NCBI GenBank assembly: GCA_947647645.1
Contig: CANSLE010000106.1
Span: 1 to 7,832 of the forward strand
DNA length: 7,832 bases
Direction: 5' to 3'
Origin: an uncultured Microbacterium sp.
GTDB taxonomy: Bacteria; Actinomycetota; Actinomycetes; Actinomycetales; Microbacteriaceae
Part shown: positions 1 through 5,642 of the stretch, in pieces
Layout of the letters: every line of letters begins with the position of its first letter
Position numbering within the stretch: the first letter of the stretch is position 1
Program-made: the position numbers and the translations under genes
The notes under the pieces: generated by a model
Database searches by the model: none
What the model was told of the DNA's origin: nothing
What the model saw: the letters and a program-made list of their open reading frames with translations, nothing else

Positions 1-113
1 CGCTCGCCGGAACCGGAGGCACGTTCGACCCGGCCGTGCTCGCGCCGCTCGTGCTGCTCGTTCTCGTCGGAGCCGCTCTCGTCCTGGGGAGCCGCCGTCG
101 CCGTCGCGCCTGA
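1..113 (+). CDS. C-terminal end of a sortase-anchored (LAXTG) cell-surface protein, 5' partial
   Basis: Only the last 36 codons lie in the window, read from base 3 to a TGA at 111-113. They show a complete C-terminal cell-wall sorting signal: LAGTG at the visible start, a short linker (GTFDP), a hydrophobic span of about 19 residues rich in Leu, Val and Ala, then a tail of one Ser, five Arg and an Ala. LAXTG is the signal known for class E sortases of high-G+C Gram-positives, so the protein is probably cleaved between Thr and Gly and joined to the cell envelope. The body of the protein is outside the window, so its function is unknown. It converges with the LacI-family gene and has no evident link to the sugar operon. 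A plain C-terminal membrane anchor is the alternative, but the motif, span and basic tail together favour sorting. Confidence 0.85.
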   Translation, partial: LAGTGGTFDPAVLAPLVLLVLVGAALVLGSRRRRRA

Positions 114-133
114 ACCTCCCGGTCTCGCGTCGT

Positions 134-232
134 GGGGCGACCTCCGCAGGAGGGGCGACATCGGGGAGGGGCGACTCCGCGGGGCGAACCCGAGGGATGG
201 GCCCGGGATGGGGCGAGGTCAGGGTGGGGCGG
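134..232 (+). repeat. Degenerate G-rich repeats (GGGGCG core) in the gap between convergent genes
   Basis: The 121-base gap between the surface-protein stop (113) and the regulator stop (235) holds no convincing gene. The core GGGGCG recurs six times, starting at 134, 152, 168, 181, 210 and 226; the first three copies read GGGGCGAC. Spacings are uneven (18, 16, 13, 29 and 16 bases), so this is a dispersed degenerate repeat, not a clean tandem array. The runs of three or four G on the plus strand could form a quadruplex, for example the tracts starting at 152, 163, 168 and 181. A short perfect hairpin (CCTCC-GCA-GGAGG, 141-153) sits inside, but without a T-run it is not a standard terminator. 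Function unknown. Confidence 0.5.
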
Positions 233-234
233 CG

Positions 235-1299
235 TCAGGGGGTGCGGAGGCGGCCGGCGGAGCCGCGCAGGACGAAGCGCGCCTCCGGCAGCACGACGTC
301 CTCGGGCGAGCCGCCGGTGACGGCGTCGAGGAGCATCCGTGCGGCCTCGCGGCCGAGCTGGCGGGGTGAGGTCTGCACCGTCGCGAGCTGCGGCTTCACG
401 AACTCGCCGATCCGGTTTCCGTCGTAGCCCACGATCGACAGCGCGTCCGGCACGGAGATCCCGAACTCGATCGCCCGATTCAGGAATCCGATCGCGGACT
501 GGTCGTTGGCGCAGAACACGGCGGTCGGGCGGTCGTCGCGCGTGAGCAGGATCTCGGCGGCCCGTCGCCCGCCTTCGTAGGTGAAGCTGCCGTCCTCGAC
601 GAGGTCGGCCTCGAGGCCCTCCCCGCGCATGGCCGCCTGCCACGCGTGCAGACGCTCCGCGGAGTGCGCGTACGTGTCGGGCCCGCTGACGTGGGCGATG
701 CGGCGGTGGCCGAGGCGCGCGAGGGTGTGCACGAGGTCGCGGATCGCGCCAGCACCGTCCTGATGCACCGCGGGAAAGGCGAAGTCGGGCTCCGCGGGGT
801 TGACGGCCACGGTGGGCACTCCGAGATCGCGCAGCAGTGCGATGCGCGGGTCGTCGACCTTCAGCTCGTTGAGGAAGACGCCGTCGACGCGTCGCCCCTG
901 GACCAACTCTACGAGGCGCCGGTGGGTGGCCTGCGCGTCCTCGGTCACGAGCAGTGCGAGCACATACCCCTCCGCCGACAGCGACTCCTCGATGCCCCCG
1001 ATGAAGGCGCCGAAGAACGGGTCCTCCTCGAGCACGTCGGGGTGGCGCTCGACCACCAAGCCCACGGCGAACGCGCGTTGGCTGGAGAGCGACTTCCCGC
1101 GCATCGACGGGACGTAGTCGAGTTCCGCGGCGACCTCCTTGATGCGGGCGCGGGTGGCGTCGGAGACCCCGGGCCGATCATTGAGGGCGGCGGATGCCGA
1201 GCTCAGCGCGACCCCGGCCGCCCGGGCGACGTCGATGATCGTCGCCCGGGCGGAACCGGGGGAGCGAAAGGGCTCTGTCGCGCTTGTGTTCTTCATCAT
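235..1299 (-). CDS. LacI-family transcriptional regulator of the divergent sugar operon
   Basis: Predicted one-component sugar-responsive repressor of 354 residues, a normal length for the family. Numbering from the ATG at 1299, an N-terminal helix-turn-helix covers about residues 20-40 (TIIDVARAAG, then SSASAALN). The hinge helix follows near 67-71, with the expected Leu in RGKSL. From about 75 to the end comes a periplasmic-binding-protein-like effector domain with family landmarks: GVFLNE, GHRRIAHVSGP, ANDQSAIGF, SIVGYDG and LGREAARMLL. The recognition helix has Ala where E. coli LacI has Arg22. Start choice is uncertain. The frame opens at a TTG (1317), but ATG codons at 1299 and 1296 are better; none has a clear Shine-Dalgarno site, and a leaderless message is possible. 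The gene is divergent from the ABC operon, and a palindrome in the shared gap suggests control of both directions. The effector is unknown. Confidence 0.93.
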   Translation of the reverse strand: MMKNTSATEPFRSPGSARATIIDVARAAGVALSSASAALNDRPGVSDATRARIKEVAAELDYVPSMRGKSLSSQRAFAVGLVVERHPDVLEEDPFFGAFIGGIEESLSAEGYVLALLVTEDAQATHRRLVELVQGRRVDGVFLNELKVDDPRIALLRDLGVPTVAVNPAEPDFAFPAVHQDGAGAIRDLVHTLARLGHRRIAHVSGPDTYAHSAERLHAWQAAMRGEGLEADLVEDGSFTYEGGRRAAEILLTRDDRPTAVFCANDQSAIGFLNRAIEFGISVPDALSIVGYDGNRIGEFVKPQLATVQTSPRQLGREAARMLLDAVTGGSPEDVVLPEARFVLRGSAGRLRTP

Positions 1300-1313
1300 C
1301 GTGAGTCTAAAGT
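1284..1313 (+). promoter_or_regulatory. Candidate promoter for the sugar ABC operon
   Basis: TTGTGT at 1284-1289 and TAAAGT at 1308-1313 are separated by 18 bases and could serve as -35 and -10 elements. This would place the transcript start near 1320, just before the operator palindrome at 1328-1345. The -35 box lies inside the first codons of the LacI gene. Matches to consensus are only 3 of 6 and 4 of 6, so this is tentative. Confidence 0.35.
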
Positions 1314-1314
1314 A
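1309..1314 (-). promoter_or_regulatory. Candidate -10 box for the LacI-family gene
   Basis: Read on the minus strand, TACTTT ends 9 bases before the ATG at 1299. This fits the TANNNT form of actinobacterial -10 boxes and would start transcription at or within about 3 bases of that ATG, giving a nearly leaderless message. That would explain the absence of a Shine-Dalgarno site. It overlaps the proposed plus-strand -10 box. No good -35 is seen; its position falls in the operator palindrome. Confidence 0.3.
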
Positions 1315-1327
1315 CAAACACCGAAAT

Positions 1328-1345
1328 AACTGAAACGTTTCGGTT
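1328..1345. promoter_or_regulatory. Probable LacI-family operator (GAAACGTTTC palindrome)
   Basis: AACTGAAACGTTTCGGTT is an inverted repeat with a perfect 10-base core, GAAACGTTTC (1332-1341). Flanking bases also match (AAC against GTT), leaving one mismatched pair (T1331 against G1342). An even palindrome centred on CG with GAAA/TTTC arms is typical of LacI/GalR-family operators. It lies in the divergent gap next to a LacI-family gene and 8 bases before the ribosome binding site of the binding-protein gene. Binding there could block transcription of the ABC operon and, through the -35 region of the opposite promoter, of the regulator itself. Confidence 0.8.
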
Positions 1346-1363
1346 CATTCACGAAGGAGTGAC

Positions 1364-2677
1364 ATGCTCACACACACCGCACGCGCGACCGCCGCGATCG
1401 GCGTCACCGCCCTCGCACTCGCCACCATCACGGCATGCTCGTCGAACGCGGCCGGCGGCGCCGGTGGCGACGTCTCCGGGACGCTGCAGATCCTCGTCTC
1501 CAGCTCGTCGGGCTCGGACAAGGCCTTCGCTGAGGTCAATGAGGCCTTCATGAAGAAGTACCCCGATGTGAAGGTCGAGTTCAGCGCCGTCCCGAACGAG
1601 AACTTCAACTCCACGCGCTCGTCGCGCCTGACAGCCGGCAACGTCGACGTGACGCTCGCGCAGCCTCGCAACGTTCCCGCCTTCGCGAAGGACGTCTCCG
1701 CCAGCGATGACAACGTGGCCGCCGACGCCGGCCTCTTCGTGGACCTCACCGACGAGGCCTTCATGAAGAACTACACCCCGACAGTCCTCGACGCGACGAC
1801 GTACAAGGGCAAGCAGTACACCGTGCCGACCGGCCTCAGCTACTACTCCGGCGTCTACTACAACAAGAAGATGTTCGCCGACCTCGGTCTCGATGTCCCC
1901 GCGACGTGGGCACAATTCGAGGCGGTCGCCGGGAAGCTGCAGGCGGCAGGCATCACGCCCCTCGGTATCGGCGGCAAAGACAGCTGGCCCGCGGGACTCA
2001 CGATGCTCGCGTCGGTGCAGGGCCTCTACCCGACGGTGGACGACAAGACCGCCCTCGCCACGGGCCTCTGGAACAACACGCTCCGCCTGAACGACGGCAT
2101 CCAGCTCAAGGTGCTCGATCGGGTCAACAGCCTCTACTCCATGGCGCAGAAGAACTTCGCCGGGGTCGGCTACGACGCGATTCCGGCAGGGTTCGCGGCC
2201 GGCGACTTCGCGATGACGATCGACGGCACGTGGAACCAGACCACGATCGCGGCCGCCGTGGGCAGCACGTTCGACGTCGGTTACTTCCCGCTGCCGGCGA
2301 GCGACAACGCCGCCGACAACTCCACCCTCGCCGGCAAGGTCGAGCTGCGCCTCGCTGCCGCGTCGAGCGCACCGAACAAGGCGGCCGCGCTCGCCTATCT
2401 CGCCTTCTTCTCCGACCCCTCGGTGTATGCGGGTTTCGTGGCGACGACCGGCTTCGCGCCCGCGCAGCCGAACATCACCGCGAGCACCTTCCTCGACGGC
2501 ATCTCGACGTACACCTCTACGTTCTCGCCTGCGTGGGACACCATCTGGGTCTCGAACCAGAACGCGGGCCCCGCCGCGGTGTTCCCCTTCAACTACACCG
2601 CGATCGCGCCTCTCGGCACGATGTCCGTGCAGGATGCCGCGAACCAGGCGCAGGCCGCCTGGTCGGCCGCCTTCTGA
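1364..2677 (+). CDS. ABC transporter sugar-binding lipoprotein (family 1 extracellular solute-binding protein, CUT1 type)
   Basis: This 437-residue protein should capture a carbohydrate outside the membrane and deliver it to the two permeases encoded next. It has a lipoprotein signal peptide: a basic start (R7), a hydrophobic stretch at about 10-22, and lipobox Ile-Thr-Ala-Cys ending at Cys25, the only cysteine I see. Then come a Ser/Gly/Ala linker and a mature domain with class-typical features: KKYPDVKVEF near 64-73, a YKGKQYTVP segment and Tyr-rich region, YYNKKMFADLGLDVPATW, and a FAMTIDGTWN segment late in the protein. Length is normal for family 1 binding proteins. The ATG at 1364 follows AAGGAG (1354-1359) by four bases. 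It is first in the operon, directly behind the operator. The ligand cannot be read from sequence; the downstream enzymes point to an oligosaccharide, perhaps a beta-mannoside. Confidence 0.93.
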   Translation: MLTHTARATAAIGVTALALATITACSSNAAGGAGGDVSGTLQILVSSSSGSDKAFAEVNEAFMKKYPDVKVEFSAVPNENFNSTRSSRLTAGNVDVTLAQPRNVPAFAKDVSASDDNVAADAGLFVDLTDEAFMKNYTPTVLDATTYKGKQYTVPTGLSYYSGVYYNKKMFADLGLDVPATWAQFEAVAGKLQAAGITPLGIGGKDSWPAGLTMLASVQGLYPTVDDKTALATGLWNNTLRLNDGIQLKVLDRVNSLYSMAQKNFAGVGYDAIPAGFAAGDFAMTIDGTWNQTTIAAAVGSTFDVGYFPLPASDNAADNSTLAGKVELRLAAASSAPNKAAALAYLAFFSDPSVYAGFVATTGFAPAQPNITASTFLDGISTYTSTFSPAWDTIWVSNQNAGPAAVFPFNYTAIAPLGTMSVQDAANQAQAAWSAAF

Positions 2678-2693
2678 CCGATTGCCCCTCCGC

Positions 2694-2727
2694 GGTGCGG
2701 GTGGCGGCCCCGGCTGCCGCCCGCACC
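2694..2727 (+). other. Strong intercistronic stem-loop between binding-protein and permease genes
   Basis: In the 67-base gap, bases 2694-2708 pair with 2713-2727 around the four-base loop CCCG. The stem has 15 pairs, including two G-U wobbles (2702 with 2719, 2706 with 2715), and almost all the rest are G-C. No T-run follows, and the next gene's AAAGGA site is only seven bases downstream, so it is not a standard terminator. Its position matches the hairpins known between malE and malF in enteric bacteria, which protect the upstream message and help make more binding protein than permease. A partial terminator is the alternative. Confidence 0.7.
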
Positions 2728-2744
2728 CACTCCAAAGGACCGGT

Positions 2745-3653
2745 ATGAGCACCTTCCCCTTCGGGCGCCGCACCTCCATGCGCGTGAGCATGAGCGCGGG
2801 CGCCGCCGTCCTCGCGATCTTCGCGATCGTCCCCGCCGTCGCGGTGTTCGCGATCTCGTTCACGGACATCCGCGGACTTCCGGGCATCCCCGTCCGCTTC
2901 GTGGGCGTCGAGAACTACGCGCGGTTCTTCTCTGCGGCCAAGCTGGGCTACAACCTCAACGCGCTGCAGAACACCCTCGTCTACGCGGTCGTCTCGACGA
3001 TCGTGATCAACGTCCTCGCCCTCGGAATCGCGGTGCTGCTGAACACCAAGCTCCGTGGTCGCACGTTCACCCGGGCGCTCGTCTTCCTCCCGACGATCCT
3101 CGGGGTGACGGTCATCGGTCTCATCTGGTCGCTGTTCTTCAACCCCTCCGCGGGGCCGGCGGCGACGATCTGGTCGTGGTTCGGAGCGGACTCGGCGTTC
3201 TTCGGCGATCCCTCGCTCGCGCTGGCCCTGGTCATCTTCGTGCAGATCTGGGCGGGCCTGGGCGTCGCCGTGGTCATCTACCTCGCCGGGCTCCAGTCGA
3301 TCCCCGAGGAGCTCTACGAGGCCGCCGCTCTCGACGGCGCCGACGGATGGAAGCGGCTGCGACTCGTGACGATCCCGCTGCTGGCCCCCTCGGTCACCGC
3401 CAACGTGCTGCTCGCGATCGTCGGCTCGCTCCAGAGCTATCAGCTCGCGTACGTGCTCACCGGGCCGAACAACCCCGCGACCCAGCTCCTCTCGCTCGCG
3501 ATCTTCGCGCAGGCGTTCGGCGGGTCGACCACGAGCGGGATGGGCCAGTCGCAGGGGTATGCGGCGACCATCTCCGTCATCCAGTTCTTCATCGTCGGCA
3601 TCGCCTCGCTTCTGGTGATGTGGTACCTGCGCAGAAGGGAGGCCCGGCTGTGA
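2745..3653 (+). CDS. Sugar ABC transporter permease, MalF-like (CUT1)
   Basis: First of two inner-membrane subunits that form the import channel, 302 residues. About six hydrophobic segments are visible, near residues 18-40, 76-99, 109-132, 157-181, 214-230 and 276-296. The cytoplasmic EAA loop that docks the ATPase lies at 191-211 (YEAAALDGADGW, then the TIP before PLLAPS), with the conserved Gly at 201. The start is the ATG at 2745, five bases after AAAGGA (2734-2739); the frame is open further upstream, but that part lies inside the binding-protein gene and is a shadow. The stop overlaps the start of the second permease gene by GTGA. The N-terminus lacks the long extra region of E. coli MalF, as is usual for actinobacterial homologues. 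Substrate is unknown; no ATPase gene is nearby. Confidence 0.93.
   Translation: MSTFPFGRRTSMRVSMSAGAAVLAIFAIVPAVAVFAISFTDIRGLPGIPVRFVGVENYARFFSAAKLGYNLNALQNTLVYAVVSTIVINVLALGIAVLLNTKLRGRTFTRALVFLPTILGVTVIGLIWSLFFNPSAGPAATIWSWFGADSAFFGDPSLALALVIFVQIWAGLGVAVVIYLAGLQSIPEELYEAAALDGADGWKRLRLVTIPLLAPSVTANVLLAIVGSLQSYQLAYVLTGPNNPATQLLSLAIFAQAFGGSTTSGMGQSQGYAATISVIQFFIVGIASLLVMWYLRRREARL
3635..3642 (+). promoter_or_regulatory. Ribosome binding site fixing the GTG start of the second permease
   Basis: AAGGGAGG lies seven bases before the GTG at 3650, inside the last codons of the first permease gene. It is one of the strongest Shine-Dalgarno matches in the window and supports the overlapping GTG start. 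Confidence 0.7.
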
Positions 3654-4507
3654 CCGCTCTGCACGCCCGCCCGGTCCGCGTCCCCCGGCGGCGGCGTCCG
3701 CTGACCGTCGGCAGGGTCGCGTCCTACGCGATGCTCGTCCTCGTCGCCATCTGCTACCTCTTCCCGCTCGCCTTCCTCCTCAACACCTCGTTGAAGTCCG
3801 GCGGCGCGTTCTTCGCCGACCCCGGCGCGGTCGTCACCGATCCGCAGTGGGGCAACTTCGCTGACGCGTGGGTCCAGGGGAACTTCGGCGCGTACCTGGC
3901 CAACAGCGTGCTGTACACGGTGGCATCGGCGACGATCGGCACGGCCGTCGCGCTCGTGCTCGCCTACCCGGTGGCACGGTCGTACGTCCGGCATCCGCGA
4001 CTGTGGAACCTCCTGTTCGTCCTTCTCCTGTTCCTCCCGAACGCTCTGATCACGCAGTTCCAGCTGCTGCTGCGACTGGGGCTCTACAACACCCAGATCG
4101 GCTACATCGCGATCATGGCCGCGGGCGTGGGCATCGGACCGATCCTGCTGGCCGGGTACATCAAGTCCATCCCGTTCGAGCTGGACGAGGCTGCCGCGGT
4201 CGACGGATGCGGGTACGGGCGCTACCTCGTGACCTTCGTCATCCCGATGGCACGCCCGGCTCTCGCGACCGTGTTCATCCTGCAGGCGATCGGGGTGTGG
4301 AACGACATCATCCTCGCCACGATCCTGCTCTCGGATCCGGCCAAGAGCCCGATCTCGCTCGGGCTGTACGCCTTCAAGGGCACATACACGAATAACTGGC
4401 CGCTCCTGGCGGCCGCCACGATGATCGTCGCGGCGCCGCTGCTGGCGGCGTACGTCTTCCTCCAGCGTTACCTGGTCGGCGGCGTCGTGGGATCTGTCAA
4501 GGGCTGA
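3650..4507 (+). CDS. Sugar ABC transporter permease, MalG-like (CUT1)
   Basis: Second channel subunit, 285 residues, partner of the preceding MalF-like protein. A basic N-terminus (RRRR at 13-16) leads into about six hydrophobic segments, near 24-44, 85-107, 119-141, 150-170, 202-226 and 251-271. The EAA loop is at 179-200 (DEAAAVDGCGYG, then VIPM), and the protein ends in GSVKG, a C-terminus typical of MalG-type subunits. Translation starts at a GTG whose last two bases, with the next A, form the stop of the first permease gene. The GTGA overlap and the strong site at 3635-3642 suggest coupled translation and equal amounts of the two subunits. A 34-base gap separates it from the first enzyme gene, with no terminator visible. 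The transported sugar is not identifiable from sequence. Confidence 0.93.
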   Translation: MTALHARPVRVPRRRRPLTVGRVASYAMLVLVAICYLFPLAFLLNTSLKSGGAFFADPGAVVTDPQWGNFADAWVQGNFGAYLANSVLYTVASATIGTAVALVLAYPVARSYVRHPRLWNLLFVLLLFLPNALITQFQLLLRLGLYNTQIGYIAIMAAGVGIGPILLAGYIKSIPFELDEAAAVDGCGYGRYLVTFVIPMARPALATVFILQAIGVWNDIILATILLSDPAKSPISLGLYAFKGTYTNNWPLLAAATMIVAAPLLAAYVFLQRYLVGGVVGSVKG

Positions 4508-4541
4508 CCCGCCCGCCCCTCCCGAGACCGAAAGCTGCATC

Positions 4542-5642
4542 ATGACCTCGATCGCCGTCTCCACGGCATCCGCCATCCCGTACGACATCCGTCGGCTCGG
4601 CGTCCTGATGGCGCCCGACCCGCGCCACCCCGAAGAGGCGGAGGGCGTGCTGAACCCCGCCGTCGCGACCGACGCAGAGGGACGCGTCTGGATGTTCCCT
4701 CGTCTCGTCGCGGAGGGCAACTACTCCCGGATCGGCCGCGTCGAGGTCGAACTCGAGCCCGACGGGCGAGGCGCGGTGCCCCGCCGCGTGCGCCGCGACG
4801 GCATCGCCCTCGAGCCCGAGCGCACGTGGGAGTCTGGCGGTCGCCATGGCGGCACCGAGGACCCGCGGATCACGCGCATCGACGCGCTCGGCCTGTTCGT
4901 GATGACCTACGTCGCCTTCGGTCCGACCGGACCCCGTACCGCTCTCGCCGTCTCCGAGGACGCTCGTTCCTGGCGCCGACTCGGCCCCGTGCAGTTCGCG
5001 TATGATGACGCCCTCGACCTGGATCTGACCCTCTTCCCGAACAAGGATGTCGTCTTCTTCCCCGAGGTCGTCCCCGCTCCCGACGCGACACCGTCGATCG
5101 CGATGCTGCACCGCCCGATGTGGGATCTCAGCTTCGTGCGACCCGATCACGACGTGCGGCTGCCCCCGAGCGTCGCGGAGCGCCGCCCCAGCATCTGGAT
5201 CTCCTACATCCCCCTCGACGACGTGCGCCGCGATCCCGCGGTGCTCACCCGTCCGAGCGGCCACCGATTCCTGGCAGGCCCCGAGCAGGACTGGGAAAGC
5301 CTGAAGATCGGGGCGGGGCCGGCGCCGTTGCGCGTGCCCGAGGGATGGCTGCTGATGTACCACGGCGTGTCGGGGACGATCGCGGGCAGCGCCTTCACGC
5401 CACAGCCGGACGTGCGCTACGCGGTCGGTGCGATGGTGCTCGACGCGCAGGACCCGTCCCGCGTCATCGTCCGCACCCCGACGCCGATCATGACGCCCCA
5501 GACCGACGGGGAGCGGGACGGGGTGGTCGCCAACGTGGTCTTCCCCACGGCCGTGGAACGCATCGACGGGCGCGACTACGTCTTCTACGGCATGGCCGAC
5601 AGCCGGATCGGCGTCGCCGAGCTGATGCGGCGGGCATCGTGA
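4542..5642 (+). CDS. Glycoside hydrolase family 130 enzyme, probable beta-mannoside phosphorylase
   Basis: Predicted cytoplasmic five-bladed beta-propeller enzyme of 366 residues, without a signal peptide, so it would act on imported sugar. Characterised GH130 members cleave beta-mannosides, mostly by phosphorolysis to mannose 1-phosphate, some by hydrolysis. Motifs in order: LNPAVATDAEG (37-47), YSRIG (61-65), GGTEDPRIT (103-111, Asp107 aligning with the family's general acid), FGPTGPRTALAVSED (126-140), NKDVVFFPE (167-175), HRP (190-192), ESLKIGAGPAPLRVPEGWLL (252-271), YHG (273-275) and NVVFPT (331-336). Lys255 and His274 lie in segments that are conserved in GH130 phosphorylases and tied to phosphate binding, so I favour phosphorolysis; a hydrolase is possible. 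The ATG at 4542 has only a weak upstream site (GAAAG, 4530-4534). It shares its stop with the next gene's start. Family is fairly sure; the exact sugar is not. Confidence 0.82.
   Translation: MTSIAVSTASAIPYDIRRLGVLMAPDPRHPEEAEGVLNPAVATDAEGRVWMFPRLVAEGNYSRIGRVEVELEPDGRGAVPRRVRRDGIALEPERTWESGGRHGGTEDPRITRIDALGLFVMTYVAFGPTGPRTALAVSEDARSWRRLGPVQFAYDDALDLDLTLFPNKDVVFFPEVVPAPDATPSIAMLHRPMWDLSFVRPDHDVRLPPSVAERRPSIWISYIPLDDVRRDPAVLTRPSGHRFLAGPEQDWESLKIGAGPAPLRVPEGWLLMYHGVSGTIAGSAFTPQPDVRYAVGAMVLDAQDPSRVIVRTPTPIMTPQTDGERDGVVANVVFPTAVERIDGRDYVFYGMADSRIGVAELMRRAS

Noticed and set aside
646..1329. Plus-strand open frame opposite the LacI-family gene
   Set aside because: No recognisable domain, and the minus strand has clear helix-turn-helix and effector-domain motifs.
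2694..2727. Reading the intercistronic hairpin as a rho-independent terminator
   Set aside because: No T-run follows, and the permease genes depend on transcription passing through.
2427..2744. Upstream extension of the first permease frame
   Set aside because: This part lies inside the binding-protein gene in another frame and encodes an Arg/Ser/Pro-rich stretch; the ATG at 2745 has a good ribosome site and a typical permease N-terminus.
1349..2887. Long minus-strand open frame (512 codons) opposite the binding-protein gene
   Set aside because: Arg/Gly/Val-rich low-complexity translation without motifs; it mirrors a well-supported lipoprotein gene. Long antisense frames are expected in G+C-rich DNA.
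3440..4720. Minus-strand open frame (426 codons) opposite both permeases and the first enzyme
   Set aside because: It crosses three gene boundaries on the other strand and its Arg/Asp/Glu-rich translation shows no known domain.
5120..5638. Upstream extension of the second enzyme frame
   Set aside because: It overlaps the first enzyme gene out of frame and is Arg-rich; the GTG at 5639 overlapping the stop is the sensible start.
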